NCBI GenBank assembly: GCA_002104905.1
Contig: MCFE01000107.1
Span: forward strand, 1-64,000
Direction: 5' to 3'
Length of the DNA: 64,000 nucleotides
From: Basidiobolus meristosporus CBS 931.73
Taxonomy: Eukaryota; Basidiobolomycota; Basidiobolomycetes; Basidiobolales; Basidiobolaceae
Positions 11,051-22,309 of this stretch are shown here, in pieces (position 1 is the stretch's first letter; every line of letters starts with the position of its first letter). Under the pieces are notes generated by a model. The model made no database searches and was not told the origin of the DNA. It saw only the letters and a program-made list of their open reading frames with translations. The position numbers were made by a program, and so were the translations under genes.

Positions 11051-11229
11051 AGGAATAAGAATAGCTTGTGCAATGGGTTAATAGTGACAAATAGTTTGTC
11101 AGGTTGCATAGTAATAATCACATAGACAAAAATAGGAAATATTGCAAATTTGGGATGATAATAATATAGGCGGGGTAATCCTTTTTAGGGAAGTGAACGC
11201 ATAAGAATGAGCACATCTGCCTGTGGGTG

Positions 11230-11380
11230 TCACTGTGACCCCGCTACACTGCGCGGCACCAAACCTATGATTATTCTCATCACTATATTCTAGCATCGCA
11301 CTTTCATTTGTGCCGGATGAATCCCCAACACCACCGCGCGGCACCAAATGCATGTTTATCTTCATCACCATAAAACTCTT
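11230..11380. repeat. Left subterminal repeats, inverted relative to the right-end array
   Basis: Read on the minus strand, this segment shows TGATGAAGATAAA, then TGCCGCGCGG, TGTTGGGG, CACAAATGAAAGTGCG, GTGATGAGAATAAT and TGCCGCGCAG. The order and spacing resemble the right-hand 155-bp units (CATGATGAAAAATAAA, ACCGCGCGG, TGTTGGGG, CACTATGAAAGTGCG). Similarity is partial but follows the same order over nearly two units. Confidence 0.6.
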
Positions 11381-11543
11381 GCACCCTTTTTTATTTAGAC
11401 TGTACCACTCTGACTTTTCTCTCTCCCTCTCCCTCTCCCACCCTTCTTGTGCAAAAAGATTAGTCTCATTGTTTATTTACCAATAGTAGCTACTACTACC
11501 TTGAGTCTGGCATACTTGATTCCTGGTACATTGCAACCCCTAT

Positions 11544-14435
11544 TTACTCCTCATCTGTCGTCTCATCAACCACCTCTTCATCTTCGTGCATCAGAGATCC
11601 ACTGCCTTGCGCTTCATGTAATTGGCTCAAGTACCGATCATCTTGCTCTTGAAGTTGTAGTGAAATTGGTACTTTGGATGCTTCATCTACCAACGTATGC
11701 ATAATCTGGCCAAATAAGCCAATCTTACAAGTTTGACTGTCAATTACACCCTGAGCTTCAATGGAATCTTGCATGACTAACTGGTAACTAGAAACATTAT
11801 TTGGTTGATTCACCCTCCAAACTCTGGCCTTTGCTTAGATTTCTACATAGGGATTCCACCAATTGTTGGCAATGATCACCACCGATGCCATCTGCAAATT
11901 TAATCCAAATGCGCCACATTTGATGTTGATCAGTAACACACAAATCTTGCCCTCCGGAACTGGCAATGCAAATGTATCTATACTGCTCTTTTGTATCCAA
12001 ACTGGGGTGGAACCGGTAATCTTCAGATGTTCAATGCTCTGCTCCCTCAAATGGTAAGCCACTATGTCAAGCATCAGATTAAACCCAGAAAAAATAATAA
12101 CACGTGCGTGCTCCTTATTTTCTTGGATTTCAAGCAGGATTTCCATGATTTTCCGAGTTTTGCCACTATGCTTGTTCACAGTGTTGTTGGTTACACCAGT
12201 GAGGAAATCTTGGATGAATACCCTGTTGGAGTCCTCTAACGCAAGCCCTCTTTGGGCAATTGTAGAGGCGTCTTTGGTGTGTATGGCAGTTGGTGCAGAA
12301 GTAGATGGAACATTGGATGAGCTGTCAACCTCTTTGCTATTAATCTCTTGAAGCTGCTCCTCAACCTCAACCGCAACCACCTCAAGATCCTCATCAATCT
12401 CTGGTAGAAAATCATCCTCACTCATCTTGATATCTTGGACAATGCTAGCATCAGCCGCTTTTTTCAGTCAATTCCTCTTCCTGCTCCAGGTATACATATA
12501 TGGATGGCATGAGTACAGATGCAGATAGGTATTTGCACCCATCCAACCGACTTCCTCTGGAAGACTTGACTGCAGTTGTTTGTACTCCTGCAGCTCCTCC
12601 GGCAAGAATTGGCACAAGACAATCTGCTCTTGAATACTAGGCATGGATACTGCATGTTCTCCAAATATTTGCAACTCTGGAACGCGTCTCAATATTAATG
12701 GGCCAAGTCTTTCTACAACCCATTCAACTAGCCTGTTTGTATTGGCCTCCTCAAGTAGGAGTTGATGGAAATCCTTTGGAATACCTTCCCATAGATTGAA
12801 TAATGTGAAATATGAATAAAGATCCATAATCTCATTTTGGAATGGGGTGGCAGTGACAAGTATCAAGGATTCTCCATCAATTTTACTCACTGCGTTTAAG
12901 CTACCGCCTTCGTAGTTCTTAAGTGTATCTGCCTCATCGGCCACTGTTTGGCCAAATTTCACATTCCATATAGGCAAATCAGGGTTCCTTGCTTCAACAC
13001 ATAGTGTGTGGTAGGTGGTGAGCACGATCCTCTTAGTCTCCATATCTGACTTCTTGATAGCTCGGAATTTTCCATGAAATACATGAAGCTCTTCATCGGA
13101 TATCCTTGTTTTTGTCATTATCTCCATCACCCAATTGAGAAGTATTCCAAGCGTGACAACAATAAGATTTGGCCTTTGCTCAGGTGTCTCCAATATGAGA
13201 CTTAATATCTGCAATGTCTTTCCAAGTCCCATGGAATCGGCAAGCAATGCTCCTTTATGGATGGCCTCTGTATACATCAGCCATTGTACGCCAAATGCTT
13301 GATGGTTCTTAAGTGGGACAGTAAGACCATGGGCACTATGCCGCAAGATATTTTCAGTCTCAGCACTTCCTTTGCCTTCCCTCTTGTGCCGCTGAGAGAT
13401 TGCTGCCAATTCATTAAGAATGCGCCCTAGTAGCTGCTTTGTACTCATTTCTTCCTGACTTGGATTGGGAGGGTAAGTCCGGATCTGATTATTGACATCA
13501 TAGGTGAATGTAACATTTGCATTGTTGATGTATTGGATTTGGTTGCCATACTTGTTTACCACAGCAATAAAGTTTTCTCCAAGCTCCTGTATTGCTGAGT
13601 GTACATATTGTCTTTCCCAATCACCAGTTTGCAATTTTAACAGTAGAACTTGTTTAAAAAACTCCCATTTGATTGGGTATAAGGTGGTTCCAATGGTGTA
13701 GGATAGCCGCCCAGCAAGAATAAGCAATCAAATGCGTATGTAAGAACTGCCCAACCTCTTGCTGAAGGCATATTTGCCGGATTATTCAAGAATGGCCTTG
13801 TCTCCAATACTCTGGAGCATCCATTGCCATCTTTGTACGTGATTACCTCCAGCTTGCTCAGTCTTCTATTGATTGTCTCCCCACTCTTGCTTTGTATCGC
13901 TTTTTTCCCCCGTTTTTTGGCACTTTCATGTCACCCTGAGTATCTCTACAGCTCAGCTCAAAACCACCATATATGTAGAGATTCTCGTGGTCACTAGCAC
14001 AGCTGTTGCCATTAAAATCACCCCTTTGGCTGCCTCTGTAGTTGATATGTTGTCTGGAGTTGGGAGAACTGTCACTGTGATGTCTTCATCACCGTGTAGA
14101 TCTGCAAGGTGAATCATTTGAACCTTTGAGCTGGGCTCATAGAGTATTCCACGGCCGGATGTTTCTTCAGCTATACGCTCATCATAAGGCGGGGATATTT
14201 TGCTGTCTTGAAAGTGCTCAACAGAATACCCTCCATATAATAGCAAGTATCTCCTAGACGGGGTAATGGTCATCAAGCAATAGCTGCATTTTGTTACACC
14301 TGCCACCGTCGCCAGGTAAACGCCAAAATTTTTCCAATGCTCCTTGTAACTGCTGGCTTCTAATGCCATTGGGATAGGGATACAACAACTGCTGCGTGAT
14401 TTATGTGACAGTGAATACTTGATAATACACCACAA
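11544..14435 (-). pseudogene. Kelch-repeat/SNF2-family helicase-like ATPase, copy 2
   Basis: This is the best-preserved version of the element gene. From the ATG at 14435 it reads through kelch-like strands (YLLLYGGYS) to an indel near 13990. An open frame of 419 codons then covers the linker and ATPase lobe 1 (LADSMGLGKTLQ, VADEADTL, LVTATPFQNE), and a further one holds helicase C (VIIFSGFNLMLDIVAYHL, GLNLQMASVVIIANNWWNP). A stop at about 11838 replaces Gln just before AKARVWRVNQ (motif VI), and the C terminus is acidic (DEEVVDETTDEE). Copies 1 and 2 carry different breaks, so a full-length parent of about 950 residues existed recently. Intact copies probably exist elsewhere in the genome. 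Confidence 0.75.
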
Positions 14436-14560
14436 CTTGAAAGCTCTTAAGTACTACATACTTTACATATATTAGTCTGTAAATTGTCAATCTTATCAGT
14501 TCAACTTATTACTTGTCAATTCATTGATTTGGGATGGTGGAAATTCTTTATTTACTCAAG

Positions 14561-15347
14561 TTAGCCAGAGGATGGCGGTGGTGATGGGGGCACAGATAGT
14601 GATGATGGGGGAAGTGATAGCAATGAATCAACCTGTGGTATTTTTAAGATGACAATATCACTTGGTCTCTCCGCCTCCATTACAGTTTCTGGTTGGCCTA
14701 TAGTATCCCCACTCTGCTTCTCCACGTCTTCTTCGCACACTTCCATATCAACCTGCATGGGGGCCATTCTCATTGTTGTGGAGGATTCTGCTCTTGTCTC
14801 TTGGCTTGTGGTAGGTTCAAGGGAGGAAGTAGTATCCCCTCCAATACTGTTGCTCGCAAGTACACCTGGGTCGGAAGATGCATCCTGCTCGTCGCTTGCC
14901 CTGATGCGGGCAAACTTTTCCACCATTTGTGCCACTAATGCCTCAGTAGAATGGTGGAAACTGAAATCAATCTGGGCTTGAAGTCCAGCAATATCCCTGA
15001 TTTAGCTTTACAATATCACCCCTCCTCTGTTTAATCTCCTGGCACATACGTTGCAATATCTCATGGTGCAATGTTGTCCTATATTCCGGAAGCTCTTGTC
15101 GAACCTCTGACAATGCTTGGGAAACTTGGTTGACCGGCCGCCTGGTAGTGACTACAGCAACTTGCTCAGCATCATCCACGTTTGCTGCAACACCTCCTTC
15201 ACGCTCCTCTTGGATTTGGCCACTTCCTTGCCCTCTTCCTCTTCCGCGCCCGGTTCCGCGTCCTCTTCCGCGTCCTTGTCCCCTTCCTCGCTCTCTTTGT
15301 ACTCTACCTTCACTCCTGGCATCTACCCGGCTACTGCCTGCTTCCAT
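14561..15347 (-). pseudogene. RG-rich coiled-coil protein of the kelch-SNF2 element, copy 2
   Basis: This reads from MEAGSSRVDARSEGR through the RG-rich block and the helical segment LHHEILQRMCQEIKQ. Here the codon that is TGA in copy 1 is CGA, so the two halves are one protein. An extra base at about 14998 then shifts the frame (ending NQGYCWTSSPD), while the following frame continues to PPSPPPSSG at 14561. The parent protein would be about 260 residues. RG-rich N terminus plus helical middle suggests nucleic-acid binding and self-association. This is inferred from composition only. Confidence 0.6.
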
Positions 15348-15580
15348 GCTTCTTGTTTTTTATGAAGGATTATGTCTCCTTTCTCCACTTTTATACTCAT
15401 TCGGATGATGTCGGTGGCCCATTCATCATATCTGTTCCTTTGAGGTTACTGAGCTTCTTGCTCCTACGTAACATCCATCTAGCCAGTATTTGAATCATTT
15501 GATGTACACATAAGTTAACTTTATTCTGTTCTTATTAACACCCTTTTATTTTATTAAAATGCAAAACTACATTGGCAAAA

Positions 15581-16043
15581 TTATTTGGTTTCTGTAATCG
15601 TCAATTCTTGTTCCGTCTCTTGGCTGTGCAACTGTTTCTCTACCTGATCTAAGAAGTGATGCAATTGACTATCACTTAATTTATCAGTCTCTGCCTGATT
15701 CTCCTTCATACGCTTATAATCAAAATAAGCCACTTGGAGTACTTTATAGTGAGGCAAAGAAGAACTAAGCTGAAGTTCGTTTCGGAACTGCTCAATCGCA
15801 TTGGTTCGTTTTCTCCTCAGGACAACTGAGTCATCTGCCAATTTTTTCCGAGTTTTCTCCAGGTATTTGGGACTTCCAAAGGTACCACTACCAGAACTGG
15901 TAATTGTACTGCTCTTCTTCGCCGCAATCTTTGTCTATAATAGACTCTTGGTCTTCCTTTGGAGCGCGAGGACTGCTATGGTAGAGGCAGCTTCCTCTTT
16001 TGGTCTTGATCCCCGAGTAGCGGTCCTTAAGCTTTCCCCTCAT
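15581..16043 (-). pseudogene. Third protein of the kelch-SNF2 element, copy 2, frameshifted
   Basis: It is the same gene as the intact 153-codon frame at 5481-5942. An extra base near 15919 (CTTCTTCGCC against CTTCTCGCC in copy 1) breaks the N-terminal third. From MADDSVVLRRKRTNAIEQF onward the reading is open for 86 codons to the same end, TITETK. The differences from copy 1 are mostly silent or conservative. Confidence 0.6.
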
Positions 16044-16506
16044 GACTTGTTTATTGTCCGTGTTGGTGCTCTACTCGGTGGAGTGTCAGTGAGTGCTGTT
16101 TAACTACTAGTTGTTCTCTTCTGTCCTGTAGATTTATATTACTTTCATATACACTTACTTCATCACATTTCACTTTTGCCTCTCTTGTGACTGTACTCTG
16201 GTTTCATTCCTCGACGGCTAGACAAAACCAAGGCCACCGCATATTGGGTGCGGTGGTTTAGTGATCAAAGAGCAAGCTATTGATGCTAATATTGATTTTG
16301 AGCATATTGTCTAGGAATATCTTGGAACCAACTAGAGTAAATAGTTACTCAATAATTCACATAGTACCACTATTTGCGCATCAATACTTGCTAACAACAA
16401 AGCAATGCTTTTCTATGATGTTCCATTCCCACGCGGCTGTTTGTTGATATTCCGTACAATACACAAGTGAGCGTTTAAAGTAAGCATCCACACTACTTTC
16501 TGGGGG

Positions 16507-17265
16507 TATGGTTACCGCGCACTATAAAAGTGCGTTAGGGACTCATGTAAAACTATCATGATGAAAAATAAAAGCACTTTATTACCGCGCGGCTGATGAT
16601 TGATAACTCCCGCTAGACACAAGTAAACGTAGCAAGTGGGTATCCTTAAAACCTGTTGGGGTATGGTTACCGCGCACTATGAAAGTGCGTTAAGGACTCA
16701 TGTAAAACTATCATGATGAAAAATAAAAGCACTTTATTACCGCGCGGCTGATGATTGATAACTCCCGCTAGACACAAGTAAACGTAGCAAGTGGGTATCC
16801 TTAAAACCTGTTGGGGTATGGTTACCGCGCACTATAAAAGTGCATTAGGGACTCATGTAAAACTATCATGATGAAAAATAAAAGCACTTTTTTACCGCGC
16901 GGCTGATGATTGATGACTCCCGCTAGACACAAGTAAACGTAGCAAGTGGGTATCCTTAAAACCTGTTGGGGTATGGTTACCGCGCACTATGAAAGTGCGT
17001 TAGGGATTCATACAAAACTAGCATGATGAAAAATAAAAGCATTTCAGTATTGCGCGGCTGATGATTGATGGCTCCCGCTAGACACAAGTAGACGTAGCTA
17101 GTGGACATCCTTAAAACCTGTTGGGGTATGGCTACTGCGTACTTTCAAAGTGCGTTAGGAACTCATGTAAAACTATCATGATGAAAAATTAAAGCACTTT
17201 TGTACCACGTGGCTAAGTTTTACAATTCCCGCGGGATACATGTGCGCATAGAACATAAGTAGTAG
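16507..17265. repeat. 155-bp tandem repeat array, 5 units (copy 2)
   Basis: Units begin at about 16507, 16662, 16817, 16972 and 17127, all 155 bp apart. The last two units have diverged in the same way as the last two units of copy 1 (AGTAGACGTAGCTAGTGGAC), so the array predates the element copies and one unit was gained or lost since. Unit-internal hairpin CGCACT-ATGAA-AGTGCG is CpG-rich. Confidence 0.9.
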
Positions 17266-17730
17266 TTGCGATGGTGTCCAATAAAGTTTCTATTATAGCC
17301 ATAATATATATTGAACTTTTGGATACACTTTATATTTGGTAAAAGCAATCGGGTTACAGAAAATTTGTATTGGCCATGAATTTTTTTATCATATTAGGGC
17401 CGCGCAATTTATGGTGCCCGAAGCTTATCAAAATATGGGATTGTGGTCAGATTGGGATGAATCCCATTAATTATTAGATATATATTAAAAATAACAATTT
17501 ATTAATTAAATAGTCATCAAGACTTATACAGAGCATATGGACAGTATAGGGAGACAAATATTGGCCCAGACATGCCCACCATATGAGCAGACAATGTGCC
17601 AATTGTAGGGTAAAAATATTTATGGTTAGGGTGATAAGGGTTAGGAGGAGGAATTCTAACCCTAAGGGACCAGAACCAAGAATGAGAGAAAAGTAATCCA
17701 ACGGGAATTTAAAGAGTATAAGAGCAGTAT

Positions 17731-17787
17731 GGGGGATTGCATCCCCCAAACCCCCTGCTTTTTTATTCTCTAGGGGACTGCGTCCCC
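17731..17787. repeat. Paired GC hairpins near the right end (copy 2)
   Basis: Hairpins at 17731-17747 and 17773-17787 are identical in stem and loop to those of copy 1. They lie 60-115 bp inside the right end of the element. Confidence 0.8.
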
Positions 17788-17847
17788 CAGACCCCCTGCT
17801 CTTCTAACCTTTTTCTAGCCCTTACTATAACACCTACACCCTAACCA

Positions 17848-18396
17848 AGAACACTTAGCCTTGTGGTTATCCCTAACCCTTCCATACCCATGGTTGTGGG
17901 TTCAAATCCTGGATCCATCAAAATTTGATTAATAAATTGATGTGTGCTCATTGGGAGATGGCTTGATCAACCATTGGGCAAAGTAAAGGCTCTGATTGGC
18001 TGAAATCCTTGAAATGCTAATTGGCCAGATTTGCCTAGTAAATTTGGCCAGTGATCGCCCAGAAATTCCTCTCAGTTCCCCCAGTCTACTGGCCATTCCG
18101 GCCACAATTCAGCTACTGCAAACCAGTATAACTTAGCTCAGATATATTCAGATACTCACTTCTCAGGCCTGGCTTTCCAGGAAACCACTCTCAGACCTAG
18201 CTAACTATGAAATATAGTACCACTCAGCTTCTCAACTCTCAGACCTGGCTCACCAGGAAGATATCTCTCAGACCTAGCTTTCTAGGAATAACTTCAGATT
18301 AACTTGGCTTCTTTAGATACTTGTCATAAGTAAATAAAGATTTCACCACTTGGTGACTTTCCTCCCCCCCCTAACCCTAGCCCTAACCCTAACCCT
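17848..18396 (+). mobile_element. tRNA-derived SINE with LINE-like tail and CCCTAA end
   Basis: The head carries RNA polymerase III promoter boxes of a tRNA: an A-box-like TAGCCTTGTGG (17856-17866) and a perfect B box GGTTCAAATCC (17899-17909), 32 nt apart. The body has short internal repeats (CTCAGACCTGGCT...CCAGGAA several times in 18150-18290). The 3' end (TTGGCTTCTTTAG ... AATAAAGATTTCACC ... TTGGTGACT) is homologous to the 3' tails of both LINE copies, as in SINEs mobilised by a partner LINE. It ends in telomere-like CCCTAA repeats at 18369-18396. Confidence 0.75.
18369..18396. repeat. Interstitial telomere-like CCCTAA repeats
   Basis: This is CTAACCCTAGCCCTAACCC continuing to CCCTAAG, four to five units of the common fungal telomere word TTAGGG on the other strand. 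It lies exactly between the SINE tail and the broken 5' end of Ty3 element B. Confidence 0.85.
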
Positions 18397-18457
18397 AAGC
18401 CATTTTGAAGATCCTCTCAAGAAAGCACATCTGAACTGCAACTTATAGAAAACTAAA

Positions 18458-21400
18458 ATGCAAAAAGGTGAATCTGTGCAACACTTCTGTGATAGATTCC
18501 AAAGACAAATGAGATTAGCTGGAGTTAGTGATGATAATCCATTGCTTACTGCTCATTTTCTTTCAAACTTTTCACACCAGCTACAGAGCAATATTGCTAT
18601 TGTCAAAGCATGCAACCCTGCATGTACCTATGACCAGATCTCAGAGATATGTACACTGGCAATCACCTTGACTGCAGCTGTTAGCCAGACTTCAGGCAGC
18701 TCAACCCAATATCCCACAACAGCCGGAAAAGAGACCAGTCATGTGACCAAGAAGCAGTCAACCGCTACTAAGCACTGTGAGCTTCATGGAAAATGCTATC
18801 ATTCTACCAATGAATGCAAAGGCATCACCAAGCAGTCAAACAAATCAGGAAACACCGCAGAAAAGCAGCAAAACACCAAAACTGATAATCCATATGCTGA
18901 TGACAAGTGCTTTAAAAGTGGAAATATGGGACATAGATCACCTGCCTGTCCTGAGAAGAACTCCACACCATCAGCCAAAATTACCCAGATCCTTGATGAT
19001 CATTCAGCCAATGATACAAAGGGGTATGAAGAAGCATATGAAGAACTTACAGTTCAAGATTATTGCAACCTCTTTGAGTTTCCGGCTAAAATTGCAACTG
19101 TTCAAGAAAAGAAGCAACCAATCACACAGCTCAAAGCCATAGAAGTGCCACTCACCCTCAATGGCCAATCATACGTAGCACTACTGGATGCTGGATCATC
19201 CAACTCTATTGTATCACCCAATGTAGTCAGAGAACTCAACTTGGAGATAGAAAAATGACCAGGAAAAATCATTCTTGCAGCTAAGGATCTCTCAGCCCCA
19301 AGAATTGGCATTACCAACCCAATCAACATACATTGTGGCTCAGTAACCATAATCCATCAGATGGAAGTGATTGACATACCAGATGGACCTCAGGTAGTCA
19401 TTGGTCTGGACACCTTCACCAAACTTGGCTTTCACATAGGCGGATTACCGGTTTCCTATCCAGGAATCACTAAATCTCAGCCGCTCATAATGGATCAAAT
19501 CCCAGAGATTATCTCATCCCAACCGGAAGAAGAAGAGTTAACTCCAACTTTTCAAGAATATTCTCTATCAGTCAAATTGGATATTCAGCCGGCCATAGAG
19601 AGAAATCAGGCCATTCCAAGGAACAGCTTCTGCACCATCCCAGAATTCATTGTTACACTAGAGACCCCACCTGGTGAGTCAACATGGAGGAGGCAATACC
19701 CAATTCCACATTCATGTCAACACTTAGTTGATGAGATAGTCCAAAAATGGGCTGACAATGGAATTATCACTCAAGCCCCTGTCAACACAACATTCAACAG
19801 CCCTTTGACGCTTGCACCAAAGAAAGATGCTGATGGAAATCTCACCCTGAAGAGACCCTGTTTGGACCCCAGACCTCTGAACAAGCTTCTCCAAGATGAC
19901 AAGTTTCCAATTCCAAGAATCCAAGATATCTTTTCCGCACTATCAGGAGCAAAAGTATTCTCCAAGTTGGACTTGAAGGATGCATATCACTGATTCCAGA
20001 TCCATCCTGATCATCAGCATAAGACTGCCTTTACTTGGAATAATATGCAATGGATGTTTCAGGGAGCTCCCTTTGGCCTAAAGACACTTACCAGCAAGTT
20101 TCAGAGAGTCATGACTATATTACTCAAGAATGCACCATATGCATTGGTATTTGTTGATGATGTCATCATATTTTCCAATAACCGTGATGATCATGCAACC
20201 CATGTCACTGATGTAATCAACAGACTGACAAGTGCTGGACTGATTCTCAATGCTGAAAAGTGCAGTTTTGCCCGCCTCAAAATCAATCTACTTGGATTTA
20301 TAGTCACACCAGCTGGCCACCAATTAGATCCTTTCAAACTGGTCAATATCCCAGAATGGCCAAAACCCACTAGCGCCAAGCAACTTCAACATTATCTTGG
20401 AGTATTCAACTATTTCAGGGAACACATACCACTCATGTCCTCATTGAGTGCCCCTTTAGATGCATTACGCCATAGCCCTGATCTCACCTCAGCCTGGAAC
20501 AAGACTCATGACCAAGCCTTTGAGTCACTCTGCCAACTGCTTCCACAAGCACCCACCTTATCCTACCCAGTCTTTACTAAGCCCTTTGTTGTTGCTACGG
20601 ATGCATCTAATGTTGGGTTAGGGGCAGTCCTCTATCAAGATGAAGACCAAAATCCACCTCACTGGATCTCTTTCCAAGCCAGGTCCCTACAACCTGCTGA
20701 GAGAAACTACTCTGCTACCAAGAAGGAGCTACTTGCCATAGTCTTTGCCTTAAAGAAGTTTCATCAGTATCTATGGGGTAATCCTTTTACCTTGTACACT
20801 GACCACCAAGCCCTTGTCTATATCCACACTCAGAAGACTCTGACTCCAATGCTTACCAACTGGCTTGATACTCTACTTGATTATGAATATACAGTTATTC
20901 ATCGCCCAGGAATTCTCAACATCCTCCCTGACCACCTGTCAAGACTTTTTCCAACTTCACCTTGGGAGGGACATGTGATTACTGATGTAATCAGTAAACT
21001 CTCTACAACTTCCAAAATAATTCCTCAACTGGATTCAGCAACTTGGAAAATCCCACCTGAAGAACAAAGGAAAACATTGATACAGAGGAGTCATTTACTT
21101 GTCCACTTTGGAGCTGACACACTTATGAAGAAGCTACACTCTGATGGATATCACTGGCCAAATATCAAAGTTGACTGCTTTGAATTTGTCAAGTTGTGCA
21201 GAGAATGTCAACTTTACAATATCAGCCGCCATGGATTTCACCCTTTGAGCCCCATCCATGCAAGCCTTCCTATGGATCATATTGCAATTGATCTAGCTGG
21301 ACCTTTCATCACTAGTGATGATGGTAATCACTACCTCTTTGTAATTGTGGATGTCTGCACACGTTTTGTCTTCCTCAAAGCTATCCCAGACAAGTATGCT

Positions 21401-22309
21401 GCCACTATTGCACAAGAACTATTGAAGCTCTTCTGCCTTTTTGGATTCCCTAAGGTCATTCAATCAGATAATGGAACAGAATTTGTGAATCACGTGATCA
21501 AAGCCCTTTGCCAGAATAGCGCCATTGATCACCGTCTGATCACTCCATATCATCCCAAAGCTAATGGACTGGCTGAAAGACATGTTCAGACCTCAATGAA
21601 CATCATCAGGAAATCTATCAAAGGTATCAAGAAGAATTGGGACAAGTACATTCCAACTGTACAATATGCTATCAACACCAAAATTGCCGCTCTACATGGA
21701 TCAACACCATTTTCCTTGATGTTTGGAAGAAGATACAACCACTTTGGAGACTACCAGAATGCAGAGTTAGCAAGTTTGAGTACAGATAAGCTAAAGAACC
21801 GGCTTGAGTACCTTACCAACATTGTCTACCCTGCTATCAGTGCCAGAAGTAAGGCCTCTCAGCAAAAGATGACTTCAGCATATGCCTCAAGACACAGGAA
21901 CAGCAGCTTTCCAGATGGGTCATATGTCATGACACTAGATCCAATCCGGCAATCTAAACTTGACCCCAAGTATGAAGGACCATTCAAGGTTGTCAGATGC
22001 ACTACTGGAGGATCTTATGTACTTCAGGATAACACTGGAGCACTGCTACCCAAAAACTTTCCACCTTCTTCACTCAAACTTATTTCTCAAGACCCAGTAA
22101 CTTCAGAATCCTATGAAGTTGAAGCTATTGTGGACCATGATGAAGAAGAACCAAATTGCCTTTATTTAGTCAAGTGGAAAGGCTATGATGCCAAACACAA
22201 CACCTGGGAACCTTACACCAACTTTGCTGATGTTGCCATTATTGATCAGTATTGGAGCCGCAGAGGAACCCAGAAGGTATCAAAAAACTCCCCTTCCAGA
22301 AGGAAGTGA
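18458..22309 (+). pseudogene. Ty3 chromovirus Gag-Pol with two in-frame TGA codons
   Basis: One frame (18458, 19361 and 20045 are in phase) encodes the Gag C-terminal part with a degenerate zinc knuckle (CFKSGNMGHRSPAC, second Cys replaced by Ser). Next come the protease (ALLDAGSSNSIV, DAG where DSG/DTG is usual), RT (KVFSKLDLKDAYH and the catalytic FVDDVIIFS), RNase H (VVATDASNVGLGAVLY, YTDHQAL) and integrase with an H/C finger (CRECQLYN), the acidic residues in AIDLAGPF and QSDNGTEF, and E in NGLAERHVQ. The end is a chromodomain (YLVKWKGYDAKHNTWEPY), which in this class targets integration to marked chromatin. TGA at 19256-19258 and 19991-19993 stop translation. No other damage is visible. 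Confidence 0.9.

Larger units (their letters stand above)
11230..17847. mobile_element. Kelch-SNF2 repeat element, copy 2 (more complete)
   Basis: This is the second copy of the repeat, retaining left-end DNA that copy 1 lost. At 11230-11390 it carries repeat units related to the 155-bp array but inverted, so the element has the same repeat family facing inward at both sides. The gene order is the same as in copy 1 (three minus-strand frames). The right end is ACACCCTAACC at 17837-17847. The true left end is uncertain because there is no second copy to compare; it could lie anywhere from about 11050 to 11240. Each gene has one to several indels. Confidence 0.65.

Noticed and set aside
17848-17920. 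A functional tRNA gene
   Set aside because: A and B boxes are present, but no cloverleaf with paired acceptor and anticodon stems could be drawn, and the unit continues into a LINE-like tail. It is a SINE head.
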